Positions 33,227-42,806 of a stretch of 64,000 nucleotides of DNA are shown piece by piece (the first letter of the stretch is position 1; each line of letters opens with the position of its first letter). Both the position numbers and the translations under genes were made by a program. The DNA comes from an uncultured Faecalibacterium sp. (GTDB taxonomy: Bacteria > Bacillota > Clostridia > Oscillospirales > Ruminococcaceae). The DNA lies in the NCBI GenBank assembly GCA_934547065.1, contig CAKTEF010000008.1, positions 1-64,000 of the forward strand, written 5' to 3'. The notes under the pieces were generated by a model that had not been told where the DNA came from, ran no database searches, and saw only the letters and a program-made list of their open reading frames with translations.

Positions 33227-34630
33227 ATGGCCAAAAAGCCGATCAAGATTACGGAAGTTGTCCTGCGTGATGCCCACCAGTCCCTGCTGGCCACCCGTAT
33301 GACGATGGATGAGATGCGTCCCATCCTGCCCGAAATGGATAAGATCCCCTACTTCTCCGTGGAGTGCTGGGGCGGTGCAACGTTTGACAGCTGCATCCGC
33401 TTCCTGGACGAGGATCCCTGGGAGCGCCTGCGCATCCTGCGCAAGGAGCTGCCCCATCAGAAACTGCAGATGCTGTTCCGCGGCCAGAACATGCTGGGCT
33501 ACCGCCCCTATGCAGACGATGCCGTGGAATACTTTGTGCAGAAGTCTGTGGCAAACGGCATTGATGTCATCCGCATTTTCGACGCACTGAACGACCCCCG
33601 CAACCTGCAGACTGCCATCAAGGCAGCCAACAAGGAAGGCGCTCATGTGCAGGGCTGCATCAGCTACACGCTGAGCCCCGTGCATAACAACGAGTACTTT
33701 GCAGCCTACGCCAAGACCCTGGAGGAGATGGGTGCAAACTCCATCTGCATCAAGGATATGGCCGGTCTGCTGACCCCCTATACCTGCTACGACCTGGTCA
33801 AGAAGCTGAAAGAGACCGTCAGCATCCCGGTGGACATCCACAGCCACTACACTGCCGGTCTGGCTTCCATGTCCATCCTCAAGGGCATTGAGGCAGGTGC
33901 CGACATCGTCGATACCGCCATGAGCCCCCTGAGCCTGGGCACCAGCCACATGCCCACCGAGAGCCTGGTCGCTGCCCTGCAGGGCACCGATTACGACACC
34001 GGCCTGGATCTCAAGCAGCTGAACGTTGTCCGTGCTTATTTCGCAAAGCTGCGTGAAAAGTACATTGCCAACGGCCAGATCAGCCCCAAGAGCCTGGGCG
34101 TGGATGCCAACACCCTGCTGTATCAGGTGCCGGGCGGTATGTTCTCCAACATGCTCAAGCAGCTGAAAGATGCCGGCAAGGAGGACAAGCTGGACGAAGT
34201 GCTGGCGGAGATCCCCCGTGTGCGTGAGGATGCAGGCTATCCTCCGCTGGTCACCCCCACCAGCCAGATCGTTGGCACCCAGGCGGTGTTCAACGTCATC
34301 ATGGGCGAGCGCTACAAGATGGTCACCAAGGAGTTCAAGGGCCTGGTCCACGGCGATTACGGCAAGACTCCCGCTCCCATCAGCGCCGAGTTCACCAAGA
34401 AGATCCTGGGCGACGAGCAGCCCATCACCTGCCGCTTTGCCGACACCCTGGCTCCCGAGATGGACAAGCTGAAAGCCGAGGCCGCTAAGTGGGCAACCCA
34501 GGAGGAAGATGTCCTGACTTACGCCATGTTCCCGCAGGTCGCACCCAAGTTCTTTGAAAAGCGCAATGCCAAGAAGCAGGGCGTGGACGCTGACCACGCT
34601 GATTACACCAATCAGTCTCACCCTGTTTGA
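33227..34630 (+). CDS. pyruvate/oxaloacetate carboxyltransferase (5S-like, oxaloacetate decarboxylase alpha core)
   Basis: TIM-barrel carboxyltransferase of the pyruvate carboxylase C-domain type (467 residues). Catalytic and metal-binding motifs are visible: VVLRDAHQSLLATR near the start, KDMAG with the biotin-binding Lys, and DIHSHYTAG with the two metal-binding His. It ends before a biotinyl domain, because the carrier is encoded by the gene upstream. It catalyses carboxyl transfer between biotin and oxaloacetate/pyruvate. With the 12S-like gene it may form a transcarboxylase. Confidence 0.93.
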   Translation: MAKKPIKITEVVLRDAHQSLLATRMTMDEMRPILPEMDKIPYFSVECWGGATFDSCIRFLDEDPWERLRILRKELPHQKLQMLFRGQNMLGYRPYADDAVEYFVQKSVANGIDVIRIFDALNDPRNLQTAIKAANKEGAHVQGCISYTLSPVHNNEYFAAYAKTLEEMGANSICIKDMAGLLTPYTCYDLVKKLKETVSIPVDIHSHYTAGLASMSILKGIEAGADIVDTAMSPLSLGTSHMPTESLVAALQGTDYDTGLDLKQLNVVRAYFAKLREKYIANGQISPKSLGVDANTLLYQVPGGMFSNMLKQLKDAGKEDKLDEVLAEIPRVREDAGYPPLVTPTSQIVGTQAVFNVIMGERYKMVTKEFKGLVHGDYGKTPAPISAEFTKKILGDEQPITCRFADTLAPEMDKLKAEAAKWATQEEDVLTYAMFPQVAPKFFEKRNAKKQGVDADHADYTNQSHPV

Positions 34631-34642
34631 TCAAATCGTTCC

Positions 34643-34675
34643 GGCCCCTCGCAGAAGCTCTGCGGGGGGCCTTTT
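34643..34675 (+). terminator. terminator of the carboxyltransferase operon
   Basis: GGCCCCTCGCAGA (34643-34655) pairs, apart from one mismatch, with 34659-34671, followed by TTTT. Confidence 0.85.
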
Positions 34676-34748
34676 GCATCGCTGCAAAAGGGCAGGACAG
34701 AGTTTGTGTGATTTTTTCATGTACAGGGCTGGTTTTTTTCCGCATTGC

Positions 34749-34777
34749 TTGCAAAAAAAGGGGCAGCAGAGTAAAAT
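34749..34777 (+). promoter_or_regulatory. promoter of the yicC operon
   Basis: TTGCAA at 34749-34754, a 17 bp spacer and TAAAAT at 34772-34777. It drives the long housekeeping operon. The leader of about 90 nt holds a short GGGC/GCCC hairpin. Confidence 0.78.
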
Positions 34778-34876
34778 ATAGAATATATGTATCGTAACAT
34801 GGGCCTGTGTGCCCCAAAGCGGATACCTATACGAAGAATGTTCGCAGAAAAACCTTTGTGATATGAGGAAAAAAGC

Positions 34877-35755
34877 ATGATTTTGAGTATGACCGGTTTT
34901 GGCCGGGGAACTGCCGTGCGCAACGGCCGTGAGATCACGGTGGAGCTGCGCAGCGTCAATTCCCGCTACTTTGAGTATTCCTCCCGGATGCCCCGGACCT
35001 GCAGTTACATGGACAGCCGCCTGAAGAAACAGCTGAACGAGCGTGTGACCCGCGGCAAGGTGGAGTTGAGCCTGACGGTGCAGAATGTGGATGCCGCTGA
35101 TACTGTGGTGGCTGTGAATCAGGAACTGGCAAAGAGCTACCAGCAGGCACTGCGCGATCTTTCGGAGGCGCTGGAAGTCAAGAACGACACCACCGCCAGC
35201 CTGATCGCACGCTTTCCGGACGTGCTGACCACCCGCCACGCCGATGTGGACGAGGAGCAGCTGTGGGAGGATGTCTCCGCTGTCACGGCCCAGGCACTGG
35301 ACCGCTTTGTGGAGATGCGCGCCGCTGAGGGGGCCAAGATGAAAGCGGACGTGGAGAACCGTCTGCACTTCCTGGAGGAGTGTGTGGGCAGGGTGGAGAC
35401 ACTGAGCGCAGGCCGCGTGGAAGCCTACACCAAGCGTCTGTATGAAAAGCTCAAGGTCATCCTGGAAGACCGCGGCATCGACGATGCCCGTGTGCTGACC
35501 GAGGCCGCCATCTTTGGTGATAAGACTGCCGTGGACGAGGAGACGGTCCGCCTGCGCAGCCACATTGCACAGTACCGCTCCATTTTGGAGCTGGATGAGC
35601 CGGTGGGCCGCAAGCTGGATTTTCTGACCCAGGAGCTGAACCGTGAAACGAACACCATCGGTTCCAAGTGCCAGGATCTGGACATCACCCGCATCGTGGT
35701 GGATATGAAAGCCGAGATCGAAAAGATCCGGGAGCAGATCCAGAACCTGGAATAA
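34877..35755 (+). CDS. yicC: YicC family endoribonuclease
   Basis: Endoribonuclease of the YicC/YloC family (292 residues, normal length), which cleaves RNA. The N-terminus MILSMTGFGRG is diagnostic, and the C-terminus has the conserved EKIREQIQNLE. The central part is helical and acidic. A GAGGA site lies about 8 bp upstream. It is the first gene of the operon that matches Bacillus yloC-remA-gmk. Confidence 0.95.
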   Translation: MILSMTGFGRGTAVRNGREITVELRSVNSRYFEYSSRMPRTCSYMDSRLKKQLNERVTRGKVELSLTVQNVDAADTVVAVNQELAKSYQQALRDLSEALEVKNDTTASLIARFPDVLTTRHADVDEEQLWEDVSAVTAQALDRFVEMRAAEGAKMKADVENRLHFLEECVGRVETLSAGRVEAYTKRLYEKLKVILEDRGIDDARVLTEAAIFGDKTAVDEETVRLRSHIAQYRSILELDEPVGRKLDFLTQELNRETNTIGSKCQDLDITRIVVDMKAEIEKIREQIQNLE

Positions 35756-35785
35756 TGCGGAAGCCGCATCGGATCGGAGGAGCGT

Positions 35786-36064
35786 ATGAAGCTTATCAAT
35801 ATCGGCTTTGGCAACCTGGTCAATGCCGGGCGGGTGGTGGCTGTGGTCAGCCCGGATTCCGCCCCGGTCAAGCGTCTGGTCAAGGAAGCACGGGAGCGCG
35901 GGATGCTGATCGACGCATCCTATGGCCGCAGCACCCGCGCGGTGCTCATCATGGACTCCGATCATGTGGTCCTTTCGGCCCTCCAGCCGGAGACGGTGGC
36001 CGGCCGTTCTGCCGGGCAGGCTGAGGGAAAAGTGACGGAGGAGGAACAGGAAAATGGAAAATGA
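35786..36064 (+). CDS. remA: RemA-type regulator (DUF370)
   Basis: Small DNA-binding regulator (92 residues) of the RemA family, which in Bacillus activates biofilm matrix genes. The conserved [21 protein letters not shown] start and a [20 protein letters not shown] segment are present. The C-terminus extends about 15 residues in acidic sequence. The end overlaps the gmk start by 11 bp. Its order between yicC and gmk agrees with Bacillus. Confidence 0.93.
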   Translation: MKLINIGFGNLVNAGRVVAVVSPDSAPVKRLVKEARERGMLIDASYGRSTRAVLIMDSDHVVLSALQPETVAGRSAGQAEGKVTEEEQENGK

Positions 36065-36626
36065 AAAGTATCTGTTTGTGGTGTCCGGTGCAGCCGGCAC
36101 CGGCAAGGACAGCGTGGTAAAGGCCCTGCGCACGGCGCACCCGGAGATCGAAAAGACCGTTTCGGCCACCACCCGTGCCCCGCGCCCCGGCGAACAGGAG
36201 GGCGTGGATTATTACTACCGTACTCCGGAGCAGTTCCGGGAACTGCTGGCTGAGGACCAGGTGGTGGAGTCCAATTTTTACAACGGCAATTACTACGGCA
36301 CCCTGCGTGCCGAGGTGAACAAGCGCCTGGAGGCCGGCAAGGTCGTGGTGCTGGTCATCGACGTGCATGGTGCCGCCAACATCCGCCGGATGTATCCCGG
36401 CGCGACCACCGTATTCCTGCTGCCGCCCTCGGTGGAGGAGCTGGAACGCCGCCTGCGCGGCCGCGGCACCGAAACAGAGGAAAGCATCCGGGAGCGCCTT
36501 GCTACGGCCCGGAAAGAGCTGGCTGAGCAGGACAAGTTCACCCTGAAGCTGGTCAACCACGAGGTGGATGCCTGCGCCGCAGAGCTGTATGATGTCATCT
36601 GCCAGCGTGCTGGGCTCAACGCCTGA
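36054..36626 (+). CDS. gmk: guanylate kinase
   Basis: Converts GMP to GDP in purine salvage and synthesis. Length 190 residues. The P-loop [10 protein letters not shown] is a variant of the usual GPSGVGKGT. The GMP-binding region ([18 protein letters not shown]) and the lid with RLRGRGTE are intact. It starts inside remA, so the two are translated together. A coaBC or rpoZ gene would normally follow in Bacillus; neither is here, and priA starts 19 bp later. Confidence 0.95.
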   Translation: MENEKYLFVVSGAAGTGKDSVVKALRTAHPEIEKTVSATTRAPRPGEQEGVDYYYRTPEQFRELLAEDQVVESNFYNGNYYGTLRAEVNKRLEAGKVVVLVIDVHGAANIRRMYPGATTVFLLPPSVEELERRLRGRGTETEESIRERLATARKELAEQDKFTLKLVNHEVDACAAELYDVICQRAGLNA

Positions 36627-36645
36627 TGCCGGAGGAACTGCCTGA

Positions 36646-38907
36646 ATGCCAAAAACGGTGGGTGTTGCAGTAAGCAACGCGACCTTCCATTTCGATAAAC
36701 TCTATACCTACGCGGTCATGCCCGATCAGCAGGCGGCGGTGCGGCTGGGCAGCATGGTGTTGGTGCCATTCGGGCGGGGGAGCCGCCCCCGGATGGGCGT
36801 GGTGCTGGCCTGCGATGCAGAGCCGGAGAGCGCAAAGCTCAAATACCTGTTCGATGTGGCCCCGGCTTCCGCCTGCCTGACCCCGGAACTGCTGCGGCTG
36901 GTCTACTTTTTGAAAGAGCGGACGTTCTGCACCTATTACGAGGCCGTCAAGGCCGTGATCCCCTACGGTGCGCAGTACAAGCCCGCCCTGGCGGCCGACG
37001 GCGTGACCCCGGTGCTGCAAAAGCAGCTCACCCGCCACACCGAAAATGCCTACCAGCTGGTGGGCACGCTGCCCGCAAAGCCCAAGCCCACGGCGAAACA
37101 ACTGGCTGCCGTGGCCCTGCTGGGCGGGGGCGAACGCACCCTGACGGAGCTGGAAGAAAAGGGCATCAGCCGGGCGGTGCTGGAGAACCTCTGCACCAAG
37201 GGGGTGCTGAAATGCAGCAAGGTGAACAAATCCATCGACCTGTATTCTTCCATCCCGCTCACAAACGAACCGATCGTCCTCACCGAGGAGCAGCAGGCCG
37301 CCTACGAGACTCTGCTGCCGAACCTGGAGGATGATGCCCCGCACTCGGCTCTGCTGTACGGCGTGACCGGCAGCGGAAAAACGCTGGTGTTCCTGAAGCT
37401 GATCGAGCGCTGCCTGCAGCTGGGCCGCCGGGCGCTGGTGCTGGTGCCGGAGATCAGCCTGACCCCGCAGATGATCCTGCGGCTGAAAAGCCGGTTCGGC
37501 AAGCGGGTGGCCGTGCAGCATTCGGCCCTGAATCACACCGAGCGGCTGCTGCAATGGCAGATGATCCAGGACGGCGGTGCGGATATCGTGGTGGGGACCC
37601 GCAGCGCGGTGTTTGCACCGCTGGAAAACATCGGCCTGGTCATCATCGACGAGGAACAGGAGCACACCTACCGTTCGGAATCCGCGCCCCGCTATTCCGC
37701 CCACGAGGCGGCCCGGCAGCGCGCCGCCGAAAATGGGGCGCTGCTCCTGCTGGCCAGCGCCACCCCCAGCACCGAGAGCTACTACGCGGCCCGGCATGGC
37801 CGCACCCAGCTGGTGCGGCTGACCCGGCGCTACGGCGGAAACCCGCTGCCCAAAGTTCAGATCGTGGATATGCGGGCAGAGCTGGCGGCGGGCAACCCGC
37901 GGGAGATCAGCCTTGCATTGGAGGATGCGATCCGGGGCAACCTGGAAGCGGGCAGGCAGACCATTCTGCTGCTCAACCGCCGGGGATACCAGACCATGGC
38001 CCAGTGCGAGGACTGCCGCGAGGTGCTCAAGTGCCCCAAGTGCAGCGTGCCGATGGTCTACCACAAATCGGCACACAAGCTCCTGTGCCATTACTGCGGC
38101 AGCCAGATGGACCCGCCGCCCCAGAAATGCCCCACCTGCGGCGGGACGCTGCAATACCGGGGCTTTGGCACCCAGAAAGCCGAGGAGGAGCTGGCAAAGC
38201 TGTTCCCCACGGCCCGCGTTCTGCGGATGGATCAGGATTCCACCGCCGCCAAGGATGCCCATGAAAAGCTGCTGGCCCAGTTTGCCCGCCATGAGTATGA
38301 TATCATGGTGGGCACCCAGATGGTGGCCAAGGGGCTCGACTTTGAGGCCGTGACCCTGGTGGGCGTGCTGGGCATCGACTCGCTGCTGTTTGCGCAGGGC
38401 TTCCGCGCCTACGAAAATGTGTTCAGCCTTATCACCCAGGTGGTGGGGCGCAGCGGCCGGGCCAGGGACCCCGGCTTTGCCCTGATCCAGACCACCGACC
38501 CGGACAACCCCGTGCTCAACCTGGCCGCCGCGCAGGATTACGATGCCTTTTTTGAGCAGGAGATCGCCTACCGGAAGCTGGGGCTCTATCCGCCGTTCTG
38601 CGGGCTGTGTGTCATCGGCTTTTCCGGGCCAAAGGAGAGCGAGGTGGCCCGGGCCGCGGCCCGCTTCTCGGCGCTTTTGGGCCAGCAGGCGGCCCGGCAG
38701 CCGGACCTGCCGCTGCGCGTGCTGGGGCCTACCCCCGGCAGCATTGAAAAGATCAACGAAAATTACCGCTATAAGCTCACAGTCAAGTGCCGCAATGACC
38801 GCCGCTTCCGCGACCTGGTCCGCAGCACGCTGGAGTGTTACGAAAAAGAAAAGCTCCCGTCCAAGGCCACCGTTGCGGTGGATCTGCATTCGGACGGCGA
38901 GATCTGA
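36646..38907 (+). CDS. priA: primosomal protein N' (replication restart helicase)
   Basis: Superfamily 2 DNA helicase that restarts stalled replication forks; 753 residues. An N-terminal DNA-binding domain is followed by the Walker A motif (GVTGSGKT), the DEEQEHTYRSE box and helicase motifs. Eight zinc-binding cysteines appear in CEDCREVLKCPKC, CHYCGS and CPTCGG. The length and motif order are normal. It follows gmk by 19 bp, in a gene string shared with Bacillus. Confidence 0.96.
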   Translation: MPKTVGVAVSNATFHFDKLYTYAVMPDQQAAVRLGSMVLVPFGRGSRPRMGVVLACDAEPESAKLKYLFDVAPASACLTPELLRLVYFLKERTFCTYYEAVKAVIPYGAQYKPALAADGVTPVLQKQLTRHTENAYQLVGTLPAKPKPTAKQLAAVALLGGGERTLTELEEKGISRAVLENLCTKGVLKCSKVNKSIDLYSSIPLTNEPIVLTEEQQAAYETLLPNLEDDAPHSALLYGVTGSGKTLVFLKLIERCLQLGRRALVLVPEISLTPQMILRLKSRFGKRVAVQHSALNHTERLLQWQMIQDGGADIVVGTRSAVFAPLENIGLVIIDEEQEHTYRSESAPRYSAHEAARQRAAENGALLLLASATPSTESYYAARHGRTQLVRLTRRYGGNPLPKVQIVDMRAELAAGNPREISLALEDAIRGNLEAGRQTILLLNRRGYQTMAQCEDCREVLKCPKCSVPMVYHKSAHKLLCHYCGSQMDPPPQKCPTCGGTLQYRGFGTQKAEEELAKLFPTARVLRMDQDSTAAKDAHEKLLAQFARHEYDIMVGTQMVAKGLDFEAVTLVGVLGIDSLLFAQGFRAYENVFSLITQVVGRSGRARDPGFALIQTTDPDNPVLNLAAAQDYDAFFEQEIAYRKLGLYPPFCGLCVIGFSGPKESEVARAAARFSALLGQQAARQPDLPLRVLGPTPGSIEKINENYRYKLTVKCRNDRRFRDLVRSTLECYEKEKLPSKATVAVDLHSDGEI

Positions 38908-38922
38908 TTAGGAGGTACCATT

Positions 38923-39459
38923 ATGGCTATCCGCAACATCGTAAAAGAGGGCGACCCCATCCTGAACAAGGTCTGCCGCCCCGTGACCAATTTTGATGAT
39001 CGTCTGGCCATCCTGCTGGATGATATGCGCGAGACGATGATCGCCGCCGACGGCGTGGGCCTGGCCGGCCCGCAGGTGGGCATGCTCCGCCGCCTGTTCG
39101 TGGTGTGGGACACCACCGATGCCCCGGAGGAGATCCCCGAAGACTACGAGTACAAGTTCATTGATTTCGTCAACCCGGAGATCCTGGCCGTTTCGGAGGA
39201 CGAGGAGACCGCCTACGAGGGCTGCCTGTCGTTCCCAGGCCACAACGGTGCCGTGACCCGGCCCGCCGCCGTCAAGGTACGCGCCCAGGATCGCAGCGGC
39301 AGCTGGTTTGAGCTGGAAGCCGAGGGCCTGCTGGCCCGCTGCATCCAGCACGAGAACGACCACCTGGACGGCATCACCATCATGCAGTCCAGCGAGTATT
39401 TCTACGAGGATACGGAAGAAGGCAAAAAGGCCGCCCGCGAAGCGAAAGGAAACAACTGA
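38923..39459 (+). CDS. def: peptide deformylase
   Basis: Metal-dependent removal of the N-formyl group from new proteins; 178 residues. The three motifs are intact: GVGLAGPQ, EGCLSFPG and QHENDHLDG, giving Cys and two His ligands. GGAGG lies upstream. The stop overlaps the fmt start by one base, coupling removal with addition of the formyl group. Confidence 0.96.
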   Translation: MAIRNIVKEGDPILNKVCRPVTNFDDRLAILLDDMRETMIAADGVGLAGPQVGMLRRLFVVWDTTDAPEEIPEDYEYKFIDFVNPEILAVSEDEETAYEGCLSFPGHNGAVTRPAAVKVRAQDRSGSWFELEAEGLLARCIQHENDHLDGITIMQSSEYFYEDTEEGKKAAREAKGNN

Positions 39460-40379
39460 TGCGCATTTTGTTTATGGGCACCCCGGACATTGCAGCCGAA
39501 TGTCTGAAAGCGCTGTATGCAGCCGGGCATGAGATCTGCGGCGTGTACACCCGGCGCGATAAGCCGGTGGGGCGGAAGCAGGTGCTGACCGCACCGCCGG
39601 TCAAAGAGGTGGCGCTGGAACACGGCACCCCGGTGTTCCAGCCCCGCACCCTGCGGGACGGCAGCGAGGATGCCAACATCCGTGCCCTGGCTCCGGAGCT
39701 CATCGTGGTGGTGGCCTATGGCTGCATCCTGCCCAAATCGGTGCTGGGAGCGCCGAACTATGGCTGTATCAACCTGCATGTCTCGCTGCTGCCAAAGTAC
39801 CGCGGCAGCGCCCCGGTGCAGTGGGCCGTGCTGAACGGCGATGCCGAGACGGGCGTTTCCATCATGCAGATGGACGAGGGGCTGGACACCGGCGATGTGC
39901 TGGTATGCGAAAAAATCGCCATCGGCCCGGAGGAGACCAGCGGCGAGCTGTTCGACCGGGTGACCGCCGTGGGTGCCCGCGTGCTGTGCGAGACCGTGCC
40001 GCAGATCGCGGCCGGTACGCTTACCCCGCAGCCGCAGGAGCACGCAAACGCCACGCTGGCCCCCATGCTGAGCAAAGAGCTGGCTGAGTTCAAACTGACC
40101 GATCCCGCGGACCACATCCACAACTGGGTGCGCGGCATGAACCCCTGGCCCATGGCCTGGTTCCTGACCTCCGGCGGCAAAAAGGTCAAGGTGACCGAGT
40201 GCCGCGCCGTGGCATCCAACGGAGAAGCCCCCGGCACCGTGCTGGCCGCCAAGCCCCTGACCGTGGCCTGCGGCACCGGTGCCATCCAGCTGCTGCATGT
40301 GGTGCCGGAGGGCAAAAAGCCCATGGACGGCACCGCGTTTGCGGCGGGTCTGCGGCTCAAAGCGGGGGACACCCTGTGA
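39459..40379 (+). CDS. fmt: methionyl-tRNA formyltransferase
   Basis: Formylates initiator methionyl-tRNA with 10-formyl-tetrahydrofolate. At 306 residues it is of usual length. The N-terminal Rossmann domain (RILFMGTPDIAAECLKAL), the NLHVSLLPKYRGSAPVQW catalytic loop and DEGLDTGDVL are all present. It ends inside the start of rsmB (GTGA overlap). Confidence 0.96.
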   Translation: MRILFMGTPDIAAECLKALYAAGHEICGVYTRRDKPVGRKQVLTAPPVKEVALEHGTPVFQPRTLRDGSEDANIRALAPELIVVVAYGCILPKSVLGAPNYGCINLHVSLLPKYRGSAPVQWAVLNGDAETGVSIMQMDEGLDTGDVLVCEKIAIGPEETSGELFDRVTAVGARVLCETVPQIAAGTLTPQPQEHANATLAPMLSKELAEFKLTDPADHIHNWVRGMNPWPMAWFLTSGGKKVKVTECRAVASNGEAPGTVLAAKPLTVACGTGAIQLLHVVPEGKKPMDGTAFAAGLRLKAGDTL

Positions 40380-41728
40380 GCGGCCCGAATCCCCGCGCGG
40401 CGGCGGTGGCGGCCCTGGTGCGGCAGGAGCAGGATGGCTTTTCCAACCTGGTGCTGGATGCAGAGCTCCGCCGCCAGAAGCTGGAAGGCCGCGACAAGGC
40501 CTTTGCCGGTGCCATCTTTTACACGGTGCTGGAACATCAGGGGACGCTGGATTTTATCCTGGAGCAGTTCCTGCCCAAAGGGCTGGCAAAGCTGGACCCG
40601 CCTGTGCGCGAAATTCTGCGTGCAGCCCTGGCGCAGGCCCGCTTTATGCAGGTGCCGGTGTCGGCGGCGGTCAACGAAGCCGTCAAGCTGACCCGAACGT
40701 TCAAAAAGGCCAGCGCATCGGGGCTGGTGAACGCCGTTTTGCGCAAGGCCTGCAATTATGACCTGAGCACAGCCGTTTTCAAGGATGAAACACAGCGGCT
40801 GATGGTCCTGGGCTCGGCCGGGCGGGATGTGGCAGAGTTTCTGCGCACGCAGTACCCGGACGAAGCGCTGGAAATTCTGACCCACACCGCCGACGACGGC
40901 CTGACCAGCCTGCGTGCGAACCCTTTGAAAGCAGCACCGGACACTCTGTGCCGGCTGCTGGCAGAGCAGGGGGCAGGGAACGTCCGGCCCGGTCTTGTGC
41001 CCGGCAGTGTGCTGGCCCGGTTTGAGGGCAGCCCGGCAGAGCATCCGCTGTTCCGGCAGGGGTATTTCCATGTGGAGGGCCAGGCCAGCCAGCTGGCGGC
41101 CCTGTGCGTGGAAGCAAAGCCCGGCGAAACCGTCGTGGACCTGTGCGCAGCCCCCGGCGGAAAAACGCTGCTTCTGGCAGAAGAAATGCAGGGCACGGGC
41201 CGCCTGGTCAGCTGCGATGCAGCCGAGAACCGGGTCCGGCTCATCCGGGCCGCTGTGGAGCGGATGGGCTTTGCCAACGTGGAGCCGCTGTGCAACGATG
41301 CTACGGTGTTCAACCCCGCTCTGCCCGCTGCGGACCGCATCCTGGTGGATGCCCCGTGCAGCGGCCTGGGCATCCTGGCAAAAAAACCGGATCTGCGCTA
41401 TAAAAAACTGGAACCGGCCCGCAAGGCTGAATTATTGGCGACCCAATCGGCCATTCTGGACACAGCGGCACGGCTGCTGAAGCCCGGCGGACGGCTGGTT
41501 TACTCCACTTGCACCATCGACCCTGCTGAAAATCAGGAGCAGGTGGCGGCATTCCTTGCCCGCCACCCGGAGTTTGCGGTGGTCACGCCCGGCCCGGCGT
41601 TCCCGGCCGGGATGACGGTGGGGGAGCATGGGGCGCTTTCGGTGCCCACCCGCACCGGGATGGATGGCTTTTTCCTCTGCGCGATGCAGAAACAGGAAGC
41701 CTGCCGCCCGGCTTGGATCAATTCATAG
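40376..41728 (+). CDS. rsmB: 16S rRNA (cytosine-967-C5) methyltransferase
   Basis: SAM-dependent RNA methyltransferase (450 residues). The N-terminal NusB-like domain is followed by the methyltransferase domain. The SAM motif (DLCAAPGGKT) and the two catalytic cysteines (DAPCSGLG and STCTIDPAENQEQV) are present. The GTG at 40376 overlaps the fmt stop and has a GGGGGA site. The open frame reaches further back but only antisense to fmt coding context. Confidence 0.94.
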   Translation: MSGPNPRAAAVAALVRQEQDGFSNLVLDAELRRQKLEGRDKAFAGAIFYTVLEHQGTLDFILEQFLPKGLAKLDPPVREILRAALAQARFMQVPVSAAVNEAVKLTRTFKKASASGLVNAVLRKACNYDLSTAVFKDETQRLMVLGSAGRDVAEFLRTQYPDEALEILTHTADDGLTSLRANPLKAAPDTLCRLLAEQGAGNVRPGLVPGSVLARFEGSPAEHPLFRQGYFHVEGQASQLAALCVEAKPGETVVDLCAAPGGKTLLLAEEMQGTGRLVSCDAAENRVRLIRAAVERMGFANVEPLCNDATVFNPALPAADRILVDAPCSGLGILAKKPDLRYKKLEPARKAELLATQSAILDTAARLLKPGGRLVYSTCTIDPAENQEQVAAFLARHPEFAVVTPGPAFPAGMTVGEHGALSVPTRTGMDGFFLCAMQKQEACRPAWINS

Positions 41729-41737
41729 GAGAATACC

Positions 41738-42778
41738 ATGGAACAAAAACGCTGCATTTCCTCCCTGACGCTGGCCCAGCTGACGGCAGAGCTGAAAGCG
41801 ATGGGTCAACCCGGTTTCCGGGCAAAGCAGATCTTCCACTGGGTGCATCAGAAGCTGGTCACCGAGTTTTCGGCCATGACCGATCAGCCCAAGACCCTGC
41901 TGGCGAAACTGGAAGAATGTTTTTACATCGCGTCCCCCAAGATCGAGCGCCGTCAGGAAGCAAAGGACGGCACCGTGAAATATCTGCTGCGGATGGCGGA
42001 CGGAAACTGCATCGAGACCGTCGTTATGCGCTACCACTACGGCAACACGGTCTGTGTGTCCACGCAGGTGGGCTGCCGGATGGGCTGCCGTTTCTGCGCC
42101 TCCACCCAGGCGGGCCGGGTGCGTGATCTGGAAGCAGGCGAGATCTGCTCTGAGATCTATACCGCCCAAAAGGATATCGGGGAGCGTGTTTCCCATATCG
42201 TGCTCATGGGCATCGGCGAGCCGCTGGATAATTTTGACGAAGTGATGCGCTTCCTGGAAAATATCACCTCTCCGGAGGGGGTAAACATCGGGATGCGCAA
42301 CATCAGCCTTTCCACCTGCGGCCTGGTGCCCAAGATCGACCGGCTGGCCGAGAAAAAGCTGCAGCTGACCCTTTCGGTCTCGCTGCACGCGCCCAACAAT
42401 GCCATCCGCAGCGGGATGATGCCGGTGAACGATGCTTACCCTGTGGAGCAGCTGATGCCGGCCGTGCGCCGCTATCAGGAAACGACCGGCCGCCGTGTCA
42501 GCTTTGAATACTCCATGGTGCGCGGGGTCAATGATTCCGATGCCTGCGCAAAGCAGCTGGCCGACCTGATCCGGGGCATGGGGGCCCATGTGAACTTAAT
42601 CCCCATCAACCCGGTGGACGGCAGCCCGTATTCCGCTACCGATGCCGCCAATGTCCACCGCTTTCAGCAAAAGCTGGAAAGTCTGGGGGTCAATGCGACC
42701 ATCCGCCGCCGCCTGGGCAGCGAGATCAGCGCGGCCTGCGGGCAGCTGCGCCGGGATGAAATGAACGGAAAAGCCTGA
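41738..42778 (+). CDS. rlmN: dual-specificity RNA methyltransferase RlmN
   Basis: Radical SAM methylase that puts a methyl group on C2 of adenine in 23S rRNA (A2503) and in some tRNAs. The 346-residue protein has the CRMGCRFC cluster motif, the GIGEPLDN segment and the C-terminal region with conserved Cys for the methyl-cysteine mechanism. The ribosome site AGGAGAA precedes the ATG. The gene follows rsmB by 9 bp. Confidence 0.95.
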   Translation: MEQKRCISSLTLAQLTAELKAMGQPGFRAKQIFHWVHQKLVTEFSAMTDQPKTLLAKLEECFYIASPKIERRQEAKDGTVKYLLRMADGNCIETVVMRYHYGNTVCVSTQVGCRMGCRFCASTQAGRVRDLEAGEICSEIYTAQKDIGERVSHIVLMGIGEPLDNFDEVMRFLENITSPEGVNIGMRNISLSTCGLVPKIDRLAEKKLQLTLSVSLHAPNNAIRSGMMPVNDAYPVEQLMPAVRRYQETTGRRVSFEYSMVRGVNDSDACAKQLADLIRGMGAHVNLIPINPVDGSPYSATDAANVHRFQQKLESLGVNATIRRRLGSEISAACGQLRRDEMNGKA

Positions 42779-42806
42779 ACGCTTTGCATCTCAAGAGGAG
42801 AAGCTT

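Noticed and set aside
31459..33324. A 621-codon minus-strand frame opposite the carboxyltransferase genes
   Set aside because: It crosses two real genes with a promoter and ribosome sites and has low-complexity composition.
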